64,000 nt of DNA from CADEEN01 sp963840805. Its GTDB lineage: Bacteria; Pseudomonadota; Gammaproteobacteria; Burkholderiales; Burkholderiaceae_C. The DNA lies in assembly GCA_963840805.1 (NCBI GenBank), contig CAWJAJ010000010.1:1-64000 (forward strand). Reading direction: 5' to 3'. A program made the translations under genes and the position numbers. Under the pieces are notes generated by a model. That model had not been told where the DNA came from. It was given only the letters and a program-made list of their open reading frames with translations, and ran no database searches. The first letter of the stretch is position 1; each line of letters starts with the position of its first letter. Below are positions 9,974-21,136 of the stretch, piece by piece.

Positions 9974-12900
9974 ATGCAACTGCCATCGATCGCGCCGGGA
10001 AAGCGCTTCACCCTGCCCCGCCCGGTCGGATCGGCCGATGCGTTGCTGCTCGCGCGCTTCGCACAGGGCTGGGCGCGAGAAGGCCGCATCGGCGCCATCG
10101 TGACCGCCGAACCGGCCGACACGCAGCGCCTGGCCGATGAACTGCCGTTCTTCGCGCCGGGCCTGCGCATCGCCGTGTTCCCGGACTGGGAAACGCTGCC
10201 CTACGACACCTTCAGCCCGCACCAGGACCTGATCTCCGAGCGGCTGGCGACCTTGTGGCGGCTGTTGTCGGTGAAGGACGTCGACGTGGTGCTGCTGCCG
10301 GCCACCACGGCGCTGACCCGCCTGGCGCCGCCGGCCTTCCTGGCCGCGACCACCTTCCGGTTCAAGCAGAAGGACAAGCTCGACGAGGCGGCGTTGAAGT
10401 CGCAGCTGACGCTGGCGGGCTACCAGCACGTGAGCCAAGTGGTGTCGCCAGGCGAGTACGCCGTGCGCGGCGGACTGATCGACCTGTTCCCGATGGGCTC
10501 GCCGGTGCCGTTTCGCATCGACCTGTTCGACAACGAGATCGATTCGATCCGCACCTTCGATCCCGATTCGCAGCGCAGCCTGTATCCGGTGCCAGAGGTG
10601 CAGTTGCTGCCGGGCCGCGAGTTCCCGATGGACGACGCAGCGCGCACGACGTTTCGCGCGCGCTGGCGCGAGAAGCTCGAAGGCGACCCGACCAAGAGCC
10701 GGATCTACAAGGACCTCGGCACCGGCATCGCCACCGCCGGTATCGAGTACTACCTGCCGCTGTTCTTCGAGCAGACGGCCACGCTGTTCGACTACCTCGG
10801 TGCGCAAGCCGCGCTGGTGCTGCACGGCGAGATCGACGAGGCGCTGGCGCGCTTCTGGGCCGACACGCGCGAGCGTCACCGTTTCCTGCAGCATGACCCC
10901 GAACGGCCGATCCTGGCGCCGGAAGAGATCTTCCTCCGGGTCGACGAGTTCTTCGCGCTGACACAGCCGCACGCGACGCTGGCACTGCGTGGGCAGGCGC
11001 CGGAGGCTTGGGCGCGGTCCGTGCCCGACGTGGCCGTCGACCGTGGCGCCACCGAGCCGCTGGCCCGCGCTGGAGCAGCACCTCGACACCACGGCCGCCC
11101 GGGTGCTGCTGCTGGCCGAGAGCGAGGGACGCCGCGAAAGTCTGCTTGAACTGCTGCGCGATCACCACATCGATGTGCCGAGCGTCGACACGCTGGCTGC
11201 GTTCGAGTCCGGCGACGACAAGGTGGCGATCGTCGCCGCGCCGCTGGCCGCAGGCTTCCAGTGGCAGCGCGACGACGAACAGACCGCGATCGAGTTCATC
11301 ACCGAGACCGAGCTGTTCTCGACTGCACCAACCTCGCGCCGACGCCGGAAGCAGGAGCAGGTCAGCAACGTCGACGCACTGATCAAGGACCTGTCGGAGC
11401 TGAAAGTCGGCGATCCGGTGGTGCACATCAACCACGGCATCGGACGCTATGTCGGGCTGATCCATATCGACCTGGGCGATGGTCCGTCGGAATTCCTGCA
11501 CCTCGAGTACGCCGACAAGGCCACGCTGTACGTGCCGGTGGCACAACTGCACCTGATCGGTCGCTACACCGGCGTATCGGCCGACGAGGCGCCGCTGCAC
11601 CGGCTCGGCTCCGCCCAATGGGAAAAGGCCAAGCGCAAGGCCGCCGAGCAGGTGCGCGACACCGCCGCCGAACTGTTGCACCTGTATGCCCGCCGTGCGG
11701 CCCGCGAGGGTCACGCCCACCGCTACTCGGCGCACGACTACGAAGCCTTCGCCGCAAGCTTCGGCTTCGAGGAGACGCCCGACCAGCGCGCTGCGATCCA
11801 CGCGGTGATCCAGGACCTGGTGAGCCCGAAGCCGATGGATCGGCTGGTCTGCGGCGATGTCGGCTTCGGCAAGACCGAGGTCGCGCTGCGGGCGGCCTTC
11901 GTCAGCGTCATCGGCGGCAAGCAGGTGGCGCTGCTGGCGCCGACCACGCTGCTGGCCGAGCAGCACTACCAGAACATCGTCGATCGCTTCGGCAAGTGGC
12001 CGGTGAAGGTGGCCGAGCTGTCACGCTTTCGCTCGACCAAGGAAATCAATGCCGCGCTGGAGGGCATCGAGGCCGGCGCGATCGACATCGTCGTCGGCAC
12101 GCACAAGCTGCTGTCCAAGGACGTCAAGTTCAAGCGCCTGGGCCTGTTGATCATCGACGAGGAGCACCGCTTCGGCGTGCGCCACAAGGAGGCGATCAAG
12201 GCGCTGCGTGCCGAGGTCGATGTCCTGACGCTCACCGCCACACCGATCCCGCGTACGCTGGGCATGGCGCTCGAAGGCTTGCGCGATCTGTCGGTGATCG
12301 CCACCGCGCCGCAGCGGCGGCTGTCGATCAAGACCTTCGTGCGCAACGAATCGAGCGGCACGATCCGCGAGGCCGTGCTGCGCGAACTGAAGCGCGGCGG
12401 CCAGGTCTACTTCCTGCACAACGAGGTCGAGACCATCGGCCACCGCCGCGACAAGCTGGTCGAGTTGCTGCCCGAGGCGCGCATCGCGATCGCGCATGGC
12501 CAGATGCCCGAGCGCGAACTCGAGCGCGTGATGCGGGACTTCGTGGCCCAGCGCCACAACGTGCTGCTGTGCTCGACAATCATCGAGACCGGCATCGACG
12601 TGCCCACCGCCAACACCATCGTGATCAGCCGCGCCGACAAGTTCGGACTCGCGCAGCTGCACCAGTTGCGGGGTCGGGTCGGGCGCAGCCACCACCAGGC
12701 CTACGCCTACCTGCTGGTGCCGGACGTCGAGGGCCTGTCGAAGGCCGCCGCGCAACGCCTCGAGGCGATCCAGCAGATGGAGGAGCTGGGCAGCGGCTTC
12801 TATCTGGCGATGCACGATCTGGAGATTCGGGGCGCCGGCGAGGTGCTGGGCGAGCACCAGAGCGGCAACATGATGGAGATCGGCTTCCAGCTCTACAACG

Positions 12901-13424
12901 ACATGCTGGCCGAAGCGGTGCGATCGCTGAAGGCCGGCCACGAGCCCGACCTGCTGTCGCCGCTGGCGGCCACGACCGAGATCAACCTGCACGCGCCGGC
13001 CCTGCTGCCCGATGCCTACTGCGGCGACGTGCACACCCGGCTGAACCTGTACAAGCGGCTGGCCAGCGCTATCAAGACCGAGCAGATCGATGCGCTGCTG
13101 GAAGAGGTCACCGACCGCTTCGGCAAGCTTCCCGCCCAGGGCCAGACGCTCTTCGACACCCACCGCCTGCGCGTGCTGGCCAAGCCCTACGGTGTCGTCA
13201 AGATCGAGGCCGCACCCCGGTTGGCGGTGATTGCCTTCCGGCCGAACCCACCGATCGACGCGCTGCGCATCATCGAACTGGTGCAGAAGAACCGGCACAT
13301 CAAGTTGGCTGGCAACGACAAGCTGCGCATCGAGCGTGAAATACCCGAACCCAAGGACCGTGCGCAGATGATTCGCGACGTGCTGCGTGCGCTCGGCGCC
13401 CCCAGGCAGAATCAAGTCGCATGA
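9974..13424 (+). CDS. mfd: transcription-repair coupling factor Mfd (one frameshift)
   Basis: This is a DNA translocase of about 1149 residues that removes stalled RNA polymerase and recruits UvrA. The N-terminal UvrB-like part includes FPDWETLPYDTFSPHQDLISERL. The RNAP-interaction domain follows (VVHINHGIGRYVGL), then the helicase motifs GDVGFGKTEVALRAA (Walker A), IIDEEHRFGVRHKEAIK (DEEH box) and the TRG-type LHQLRGRVGRSHHQAYAYLL. An extra base near 11064, in the linker before the RNAP-interaction domain (PLA-RLEQHLD), breaks the frame. The length after joining matches E. coli Mfd. Its stop overlaps the serB start as ATGA, which implies translational coupling. Confidence 0.92.
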
Positions 13425-14132
13425 ACCCCGTTGAATTTGCACCGGGCCTGACGCTGCGTGGCGTCACGCCGCCGCTGCGGCTGGCCGACTTCCGCCTGAT
13501 CGCCTTGGACATGGACTCGACGCTGATCAACATCGAGTGCGTCGACGAGATCGCTGCTGCGGCAGGCCGCAAGGCCGAGGTGGCCGCGATCACCGAGGCG
13601 GCCATGCGCGGCGAGATCGCCGACTACAAGGCCAGTCTGCGCCAGCGCGTCGCGCTGCTCAAAGGGGTGTCGGTCGCCGCGCTGGAGCAGGTCTATCGCG
13701 AGCGCCTGCAACTCAACCCGGGCGCCGAGACCCTGGTGCGTGCCTGCCAGGCGGCCGGCTTGACAGACGCTGCTGGTGTCGGGCGGATTCACCTTCTTCA
13801 CCGACCGCGTGCGCGACCGGCTGGGGCTGGACTTCACACGCAGCAACGTGCTCGACGTCGCCGACGACCACCTGACCGGCCGCATGGTCGACCAGCCGTG
13901 GGGCGACATCTGCGACGGCGAAGAGAAGAAACGCATGCTGCTGCAGACCTGCCGACGCCTGGCCATCCTGCCGGCGCAGGCGATCGCGGTCGGCGACGGT
14001 GCCAACGACCTGCCGATGATGGGCGCGGCCGGGCTGTCGGTGGCCTACCACGCCAAGCCGCGCGTCCGCGAGCAGGCGATGGTCGCTATCGACGACGGCG
14101 GGCTCGATCGCCTGCTGGAAGTCTTGCGCTAG
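13421..14132 (+). CDS. serB: phosphoserine phosphatase (one frameshift)
   Basis: This HAD-family hydrolase of about 236 residues catalyses the last step of serine synthesis. Motif I is LDMDSTLINIECVDEIA, with the nucleophile and acid Asp residues. Motif II lies in TLLVSGGFTFFTDRV, the Lys of motif III in GEEKKRML, and motif IV is GDGANDLPMM. An extra base near 13767 breaks the frame immediately before motif II; the joined protein has normal family length. It is fused to mfd by an ATGA overlap. A 7-bp inverted repeat lies just downstream. Confidence 0.9.
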
Positions 14133-14153
14133 ACACTGCGGGCGGCGGGCGCA

Positions 14154-14173
14154 CACCCCATCAATTTGGGGTG
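14154..14173. repeat. 7-bp inverted repeat between serB and the transglycosylase gene
   Basis: CACCCCA-TCAATT-TGGGGTG is a perfect inverted repeat. It could end the mfd-serB transcript, although no T-run follows, or be an operator, since it sits about 20 nt upstream of the next gene's -10. Confidence 0.4.
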
Positions 14174-14193
14174 GCCATTTGCGCTGGGATCAC

Positions 14194-14199
14194 TAGACT
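14194..14199 (+). promoter_or_regulatory. -10 of the lytic transglycosylase gene
   Basis: TAGACT ends 11 nt before the ATG at 14211, predicting a leader of only about 4-5 nt. Confidence 0.45.
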
Positions 14200-14210
14200 C
14201 TGCAGAGCCG

Positions 14211-15051
14211 ATGAAGATTGCCGCCTACCTCTTCGCCCTTGCCGGGACGTTCGGCGTGCCCGCACTGGCCGCCACGCCGGCGCAAGCCGACGGCGCCGAC
14301 GCATTCAGCGTCAGCACGCGCAACAGTGCCCAGGCGGTGGCCGAACTGTGCCGGCTGGCGCGGCGCGGCGATGCCGAGTCGCAATACCAACTCGCCTGGA
14401 TCTACGCCCACGGTCGCGGCGACGAGCGCCGACGACGACTGGGCAGCCTACCTCTTCTTCGCCGCGTCGAGCCAGGGGCATGGCGGCGCGAGCCAGATGC
14501 TGCACGCGGTGAGTTGGCCGGCCGCTGCGGTGCCGGACTGCCTGACGCTCACGACCGCCGCGGCACCCGAACCCACCTCCGTGGTGGTGACGGCGCCGCC
14601 GCATATCGATCGATTGGTGCGCGTGCTGGCACCGCAGTACGAGGTACCCGCGCAACTGGCATTGGCCATCATCGCCGTCGAATCGAATTTCGACGTGGCT
14701 GCACTGTCGCCGAAGCATGCGATGGGCCTGATGCAGCTGATCCCGCAAACCGCACAGCGCTTCGGCGTGCGCAATGCGTTCGACGCCCAGCAGAACATTC
14801 GGGGCGGGCTGGCCTATCTGCGCTGGCTGCTGGCGTACTTCGAAGGCAATGTGGCGTTGGTTGCCGCCGCGTACAACGCCGGCGAGGGTGCGGTCGACCG
14901 TCATCGTGGCGTGCCACCGTTCGATGAGACGCGTGAGTACGTGCGCCGGGTCGTCGCCCGCGTCGGCAGCACGCCGCAACCGTTCAATGCGCGCATCACT
15001 GCGCCGTCGCCGAGGCTGCGCGAGATGGCCGCACCGTTGCGCCTCCCCTGA
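14211..15051 (+). CDS. periplasmic lytic transglycosylase, SLT domain (one frameshift)
   Basis: This exported murein hydrolase has about 279 residues. The signal peptide ends around LAATPAQA. A short Sel1/TPR-like segment follows (AVAELCRLARRGDAESQYQLAWIYAHGRG), then a Slt-type catalytic domain with Glu in IIAVESNFDVAALSPKHAMG, the GLMQLIPQTAQRFGV helix and AAAYNAGEGAV. It should cleave glycan strands to 1,6-anhydro products. An extra base near 14425, just after the Sel1-like stretch, breaks the frame; sequence on both sides is intact. It is monocistronic and convergent with hrpA, 13 nt apart. Confidence 0.85.
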
Positions 15052-15064
15052 ACGCGCCGCTGCG

Positions 15065-18000
15065 TCAGCCCGACAGTTGGGCCCAGGCCTTCTGCAGGCG
15101 CTTGACACTGACAGGCTGTGGCGTGCGAAGTTCCTGTGCGAACAGGCTGACACGCAACTCCTCTAGCAACCAGCCAAACTCCTCGAGCCGGGCGTCTGCC
15201 GTGCCACGGCGCTCGGCGACGCGGCGCAGCCAGGCCTGCTCGAGCGGCCGCAATTCGGCCAGGCGCTGCGCATCGCGCACCGGATCGGCACGCAGCTTGT
15301 CCAGTCGCATCACCACCGCGCGCAGGTAGCGCGGCAGATGGCCGAGCGCGTGCCACGGCGTGGCGATGACGAAGCGCTTGCCGACCAACCGCTGCAGTTG
15401 CGCGGCGATGTCGTCCGCCACATCCTTCGGCGGCTTGCTGTCGCGCAGCTTGCGCAGCGCGCTGGCGTGTTCCTGCAGCACGGCCGCAGCCGCCCGCGCG
15501 ACCTCCTGGGCGATCAGTGCCAGGCGCGAGCGGCCCGCGTCGAGCCGCGCCTTGAATGTTGCGGCGTCGGTCGGCAGCGGCTCGCCGAGGAAGGCGCGAT
15601 CGAGCGCGACCGCGATGATCTGCTCGCGCAGGTCGTCGACCGTGCCGAGCGCCATGAATTGCGCGGCCATGCGCGGCAGATCGGGAATGTTCTTGTCGAG
15701 GTACTTCAGCGGTTCCTTCAACTGCAGCGCCAGCAGTCGCCGCAGGCCGGCGCGGTGGCGGGTGGCAGCGACCTCGGGTTCGTCGAAGACTTCGATCTCG
15801 ACATGCGTGGTCTTGTCGATCAGCGCGGGAAAGCCGACCAGCGTCTGCCCGGCCTTGCGCACCTCCATCAGCTCCGGCAACTCGCCAAACGTCCAATCCG
15901 TGTAACGGGCTGCAGGTGCCGATGGCGACGCTTCGGCGGCCGTCGGCTTGTCGGCGCGCACGTGCATCGGCGATGCCGACACGGATTCGACCGCGGCCGC
16001 CAGCTTGAGCCCCGCCAGCGCCTGGAACGCCGTGCGTGCCTGGGCACCGAACTCGGCCTTGAGCGCCGCGAGGTTGCGACCGCCGCCGAGCTGCCGGCCA
16101 TGCTCATCGACGATACGAAAGTTCATCAACAGGTGCGGCGACAGCGTTTCGAGCTTGAAGTCATTGCGCTGGACGGCCAATTGCGTGCGCTCGCGCACCG
16201 CCTTGAGCAGAACATCGAACAAGTTGCCTTGTGCAAACGGCGTGCTGGTGCAAAAAGCCTCGGCGAAGTCGGGCAATGGCACCAAGCGCGAGCGCGGCCG
16301 CTGATGCAGGCTCTTCGCCAACGCCAGCACCTTGGCCGGCAACATGCCCGGCACCAGCCACTCGCAACGTTCCTCGCTGGCCTGGTTGAGGGCGTAGATC
16401 GGCAACGTGACCGTGAGGCCGTCGCGGGCGTCGCCAGGCTGGTGCAGGTAGGTGGCGGCACAGTCGATGCCACCGACGCGGATGGTTTTCGGAAACGCCG
16501 CGGTGGTGATGCCCGCCGCTTCGTGCCGCATCAGCTCGTCGCGCGTGAGTTTCAACAGCTCAGGCTGACGCTTCACTTCCTCGCGGTACCAGCGCTCGAG
16601 GGCGGCACCACTGACCACGTCCGCCGGCACCTGCTGGTCATAGAAGGCGAAGAGCAATTCGTCGTCGATCAACACGTCCTGGCGCCGCGACTTGTGCTCG
16701 AGTTCCTCGACCTGGTGGATCAACCTCGCGTTGTGGGCCAGGAACGGCAGCTTCGTCTCCCACTCGCCGTGCACCAGCGCCTCGCGGATGAAGATCTCGC
16801 GCGCCGCCGCCGTATCGACGCGGCCGAAGTTGACGCGCCGGTTGTTGTAGATCACCAGCCCATAGAGCGTGGCACGCGCGAGCGCCACGACCTCGGCGGC
16901 CTTCTTCTCCCAATGCGGCTCGAGCAGTTGCGTCTTCAGCAGATGCGCCCCCACGCGTTCGATCCAGGCCGGCTCGATCGCCGCCAGGCCGCGGCCGAAC
17001 AAGCGCGTGGTCTCGACCAACTCGGCCGCCATCAACCACCGCCCGGGCTTCTTTGACAGGTTGGCGCCCGGGTGGCGCCAGAACTTGATGCCACGCGCAC
17101 CGAGGTACCAATCGTCGTCGTCGGCCTTGCAGCCGATGTTGCCGAGCAGGCCGGCGAGCAGCGAGAGGTGGATCTGGTCATAGTTGGCTGGCGCCGCGTT
17201 CAGATGCCAGCCGTGCTCGGCGACCACCGTCAGCAACTGCGAGTGGATGTCGCGCCATTCGCGCACGCGGCGCGGCGAGATGAAGTGCTCTCGCAGGCGC
17301 TGCTCCTGCTGGCGATTGGACAGCTTGTGCGCATCGTGCGCGGTGCCGTGGCCGCGCCCGGCCTCGATCCATTGCCAGAGCTTCAGGGTGCCGCTGAACT
17401 CGCTGCGCTCGTCGTCGAAGGGCTTGTGCTTCTCGTCGGCAGCCTGCGCGCGTTCCTGCGGCCGGTCGCGCACGTCCTGGCCCGACAGTGCCGCGGCAAC
17501 GACGAGCACTTCGGCCAGCGCGCCGTGCTCGCGCGCAGCGACGATCATGCGGCCGATGCGGGGGTCGAGCGGCAGCCGCGCCAGTTCGCGGCCGACGGCC
17601 GTCAACTCATTCAGATCGTCGACCGCGCCGAGCTCGCCGAGCAGCGCATAGCCGTCGGCGATGGCCTTCTTCGGCGGCGGCTCGAGGAACGGAAAGGCCT
17701 CGACCAGGCCCAGGCCGAGCGCCTTCATGCGCAGGATCACGCCGGCCAGCGAGGAGCGCAGGATCTCCGGATCGGTGAACCGAGGCCGGCCCGAAAAATC
17801 GGCCTCGTCGTAGAGGCGGATGCAGATGCCGCCAGCCACGCGGCCGCAACGGCCGGCGCGCTGGTTGGCGGCAGCCTGGCTGATCGGCTCGACCTGCAGT
17901 TGCTCGACCTTGTTGCGGTAGCTGTAGCGCTTGACGCGGGCCAGGCCGGCGTCGACGACGTAGCGAATGCCGGGCACCGTGAGCGAAGTCTCCGCGACAT

Positions 18001-18901
18001 TGGTGGCCAGCACGATGCGCGGCGGGCCGCCGGTCTCGAATACGCGGTCCTGTTCGGCCTGCGACAGCCGCGCGAACAAAGGCAGGATCTCGCTCGTGCG
18101 CCGTCGCGGATCGTGCGCAAGGTGCTTGCGCAGGTGGTCGGCCGTCTCGCGGATCTCGCGCTCGCCGGGCAGGAACACCAGGATGTCGCCACCGCCGCCG
18201 CCGCGCCAGAGCTCATCGACTGCATCGGCAATGGCCACCGCGAGATCACGATCCTTGGTTTCCTCGAACGGACGCCAACGCTGCTCGACCGGAAAAAGGC
18301 GGCCCGAGACCTGGATCACCGGTGCCGGGCCCTGCACGCCCGCGAAGTGCTGCGCGAAGCGATCGGCGTCGATGGTGGCCGAGGTGACGACGACCTTCAG
18401 GTCCGGCCGCCGCGGCAGGATCTGCTTCAGATGGCCGAGCAGGAAGTCGATGTTGAGCGAGCGTTCGTGGGCCTCGTCGATGATCAGCGTGTCGTAGGCG
18501 CGCAGCAGTGGGTCGCCCTGCGTTTCGGCCAGCAGGATGCCGTCGGTCATCAGCTTGACCGAAGCGCCCGGCTGCAGCCGGTCCTGGAAACGCACCTTGA
18601 AGCCGACCACGGTACCGAGCGGCGTGTGCAGCTCCTCGGCAATGCGCTTGGCCACGCTCGAGGCGGCAATGCGCCGCGGCTGCGTGTGCCCGATCAGCTT
18701 GCCGCTATGGGCTCGGCCGCGCCCCAGCATGAGCGCGATCTTCGGCAGCTGGGTGGTCTTGCCCGAACCGGTTTCACCGCAGACGATGACCACCTGGTGC
18801 GTGCGCAGCGCGTGCGCGATCTCGTCGCGCCGCGCCGAAACCGGCAGCGCTTCGGGGAAGGTGATCGGCGGCAGCGGGTTGGAGGCGATGGCGGTGGGCA
18901 C
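15065..18901 (-). CDS. hrpA: ATP-dependent RNA helicase HrpA
   Basis: This DEAH-box helicase of 1278 residues is full length for HrpA and handles mRNA processing and stalled ribosomes. The Walker A motif is GETGSGKTTQLPK (about residue 40), the Walker B motif DEAHERSLNIDFLLGHLKQIL split across motif II, motif III is SATIDADRF, and motif VI is QRAGRCGRVAGG. The helicase-associated and OB-fold regions follow, then the long C-terminal DUF3418-type region ending LQKAWAQLSG. The start is the GTG at 18901, because a GATAAT -10 ends 9 nt before it and no ATG upstream fits. The frame is intact over 3.8 kb, in contrast to neighbouring genes. Confidence 0.93.
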   Translation of the reverse strand: MPTAIASNPLPPITFPEALPVSARRDEIAHALRTHQVVIVCGETGSGKTTQLPKIALMLGRGRAHSGKLIGHTQPRRIAASSVAKRIAEELHTPLGTVVGFKVRFQDRLQPGASVKLMTDGILLAETQGDPLLRAYDTLIIDEAHERSLNIDFLLGHLKQILPRRPDLKVVVTSATIDADRFAQHFAGVQGPAPVIQVSGRLFPVEQRWRPFEETKDRDLAVAIADAVDELWRGGGGGDILVFLPGEREIRETADHLRKHLAHDPRRRTSEILPLFARLSQAEQDRVFETGGPPRIVLATNVAETSLTVPGIRYVVDAGLARVKRYSYRNKVEQLQVEPISQAAANQRAGRCGRVAGGICIRLYDEADFSGRPRFTDPEILRSSLAGVILRMKALGLGLVEAFPFLEPPPKKAIADGYALLGELGAVDDLNELTAVGRELARLPLDPRIGRMIVAAREHGALAEVLVVAAALSGQDVRDRPQERAQAADEKHKPFDDERSEFSGTLKLWQWIEAGRGHGTAHDAHKLSNRQQEQRLREHFISPRRVREWRDIHSQLLTVVAEHGWHLNAAPANYDQIHLSLLAGLLGNIGCKADDDDWYLGARGIKFWRHPGANLSKKPGRWLMAAELVETTRLFGRGLAAIEPAWIERVGAHLLKTQLLEPHWEKKAAEVVALARATLYGLVIYNNRRVNFGRVDTAAAREIFIREALVHGEWETKLPFLAHNARLIHQVEELEHKSRRQDVLIDDELLFAFYDQQVPADVVSGAALERWYREEVKRQPELLKLTRDELMRHEAAGITTAAFPKTIRVGGIDCAATYLHQPGDARDGLTVTLPIYALNQASEERCEWLVPGMLPAKVLALAKSLHQRPRSRLVPLPDFAEAFCTSTPFAQGNLFDVLLKAVRERTQLAVQRNDFKLETLSPHLLMNFRIVDEHGRQLGGGRNLAALKAEFGAQARTAFQALAGLKLAAAVESVSASPMHVRADKPTAAEASPSAPAARYTDWTFGELPELMEVRKAGQTLVGFPALIDKTTHVEIEVFDEPEVAATRHRAGLRRLLALQLKEPLKYLDKNIPDLPRMAAQFMALGTVDDLREQIIAVALDRAFLGEPLPTDAATFKARLDAGRSRLALIAQEVARAAAAVLQEHASALRKLRDSKPPKDVADDIAAQLQRLVGKRFVIATPWHALGHLPRYLRAVVMRLDKLRADPVRDAQRLAELRPLEQAWLRRVAERRGTADARLEEFGWLLEELRVSLFAQELRTPQPVSVKRLQKAWAQLSG

Positions 18902-18910
18902 GGGCCGCGG

Positions 18911-18916
18911 ATTATC
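18911..18916 (-). promoter_or_regulatory. -10 of hrpA
   Basis: GATAAT on the minus strand ends 9 nt before the GTG start, predicting a near-leaderless mRNA. Confidence 0.45.
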
Positions 18917-18934
18917 CGCGCCCGACCGCCCGGC

Positions 18935-19318
18935 TCACATGCTGTATGCGATGACGCTCAGCGTCGCGCCCTGCGGATCCTGGATCACGGCCATCCGGCC
19001 GACGCCCTTGATGTCCATCGGCTCCATGCACACGGTCCCGCCGAGGCTCTTCACCTTGGCCAGCGTCTCGTCGACGTTCTGCACGGTGACATAGCAGCCC
19101 CACACCGACGGCATCGACGCCGGGGCACCCGGCGGCTTGCCCATGATGCCGCCGATCGCGGCGTCGCCGACCTTGACCACGTGGTACGGCCCGGTACCCA
19201 TGTCCATCGTCTCGACCTTCCAGCCGAACAGCGTGCCGTAGAACTCGCAGGCCGCCTTCGGGTCGCTGGTCATCAACTCCGACCAGCTGAATGCACCATG
19301 TGTCTTGAAAGGCTCCAT
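18935..19318 (-). CDS. VOC-family (glyoxalase-like) protein
   Basis: This is a 127-residue protein of the vicinal-oxygen-chelate fold. It has an N-terminal FSWSELMTSDPKAACEFYGTLFGW module and a C-terminal YVTVQNVDETLAKVKSLGG module ending FxDPQGA-like IQDPQGATLSVI. Members bind metals or act as lyases, dioxygenases or resistance proteins; the substrate cannot be read from this sequence. Pairs of such domains are common and this gene has just one unit of two half-modules. AAGGAG precedes the ATG. The gene lies immediately upstream of hrpA on the same strand and is divergent from argA. Confidence 0.85.
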   Translation of the reverse strand: MEPFKTHGAFSWSELMTSDPKAACEFYGTLFGWKVETMDMGTGPYHVVKVGDAAIGGIMGKPPGAPASMPSVWGCYVTVQNVDETLAKVKSLGGTVCMEPMDIKGVGRMAVIQDPQGATLSVIAYSM

Positions 19319-19427
19319 CGGGGGCTCCTTTGCTGAGAGAGGGGCAACATGCTGCGCCGTGCGGCTGGTGGCGTCAATGCCAGCGCGGCGCGCTGCGGCA
19401 CAATCGACGCCGCCCACGCTGCCACCC

Positions 19428-20768
<1,341 letters not shown>

Positions 20769-20787
20769 TCTCGAACGGAGCCCCGAC

Positions 20788-21060
20788 ATGACTCGCATGG
20801 TGCAGTGCGTCCATCTGAAGAAGCAAGCCGAAGGCCTGTCGTATCCGCCCTACCCTGGCGAACTCGGCAAGCGGATCTACGACAACGTCAGCAAGGAGGC
20901 CTTCGAACTCTGGAAGAAACACCAGACGATGTTGGTCAACGAGAACCGGCTCAACCTGGCCGATGCGCGTGCGCGGCAGTACCTGGCGCGGCAGATGGAG
21001 CAGTTCTTCTTCGGTGACGGCGGCGACAAACCCGCGGGGTATGTTCCGCCGGCCGCATGA
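20788..21060 (+). CDS. yggX: probable Fe(II)-trafficking protein YggX
   Basis: This is a 90-residue cytosolic protein of the YggX family, which protects Fe-S clusters and labile iron from oxidation. It starts MTRMVQCVHLKKQAEGLSYPPYPG, broken here only by numbering, with the conserved Cys at residue 7, and has the family's KRIYDNVSKEAFELW and QMEQFFFGDG segments. AACGGAG precedes the ATG. It sits between argA and a Fur-boxed iron-binding protein gene, a suggestive iron context. Confidence 0.94.
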   Translation: MTRMVQCVHLKKQAEGLSYPPYPGELGKRIYDNVSKEAFELWKKHQTMLVNENRLNLADARARQYLARQMEQFFFGDGGDKPAGYVPPAA

Positions 21061-21070
21061 CGCAACGAGA

Positions 21071-21093
21071 CAAATACGAATCATTCGCATTTG
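21071..21093. promoter_or_regulatory. Fur box upstream of the iron-binding protein gene
   Basis: A near-perfect inverted repeat, CAAATaCGAAT then C then ATTCGcATTTG, matches the 7-1-7 Fur operator pattern with central ATNATT-like symmetry. A TACACT -10 follows 4 nt later (21098-21103), so bound Fe-Fur would block RNA polymerase. Confidence 0.75.
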
Positions 21094-21136
21094 ATGCTAC
21101 ACTTCATGGAAACCAGCCACTTCCATGGAGTTCCCG

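Noticed and set aside
13760..13775. Programmed frameshift in serB or the other broken genes
   Set aside because: No slippery heptamer or common downstream structure is shared among the break sites, and homologous genes are read in one frame.
15338..19336. Long plus-strand open frames opposite hrpA, up to about 750 codons
   Set aside because: They mirror hrpA codon structure at high GC, have no start signals and read as low-complexity Arg/Ala/Gln sequence. hrpA itself is intact with all helicase motifs.
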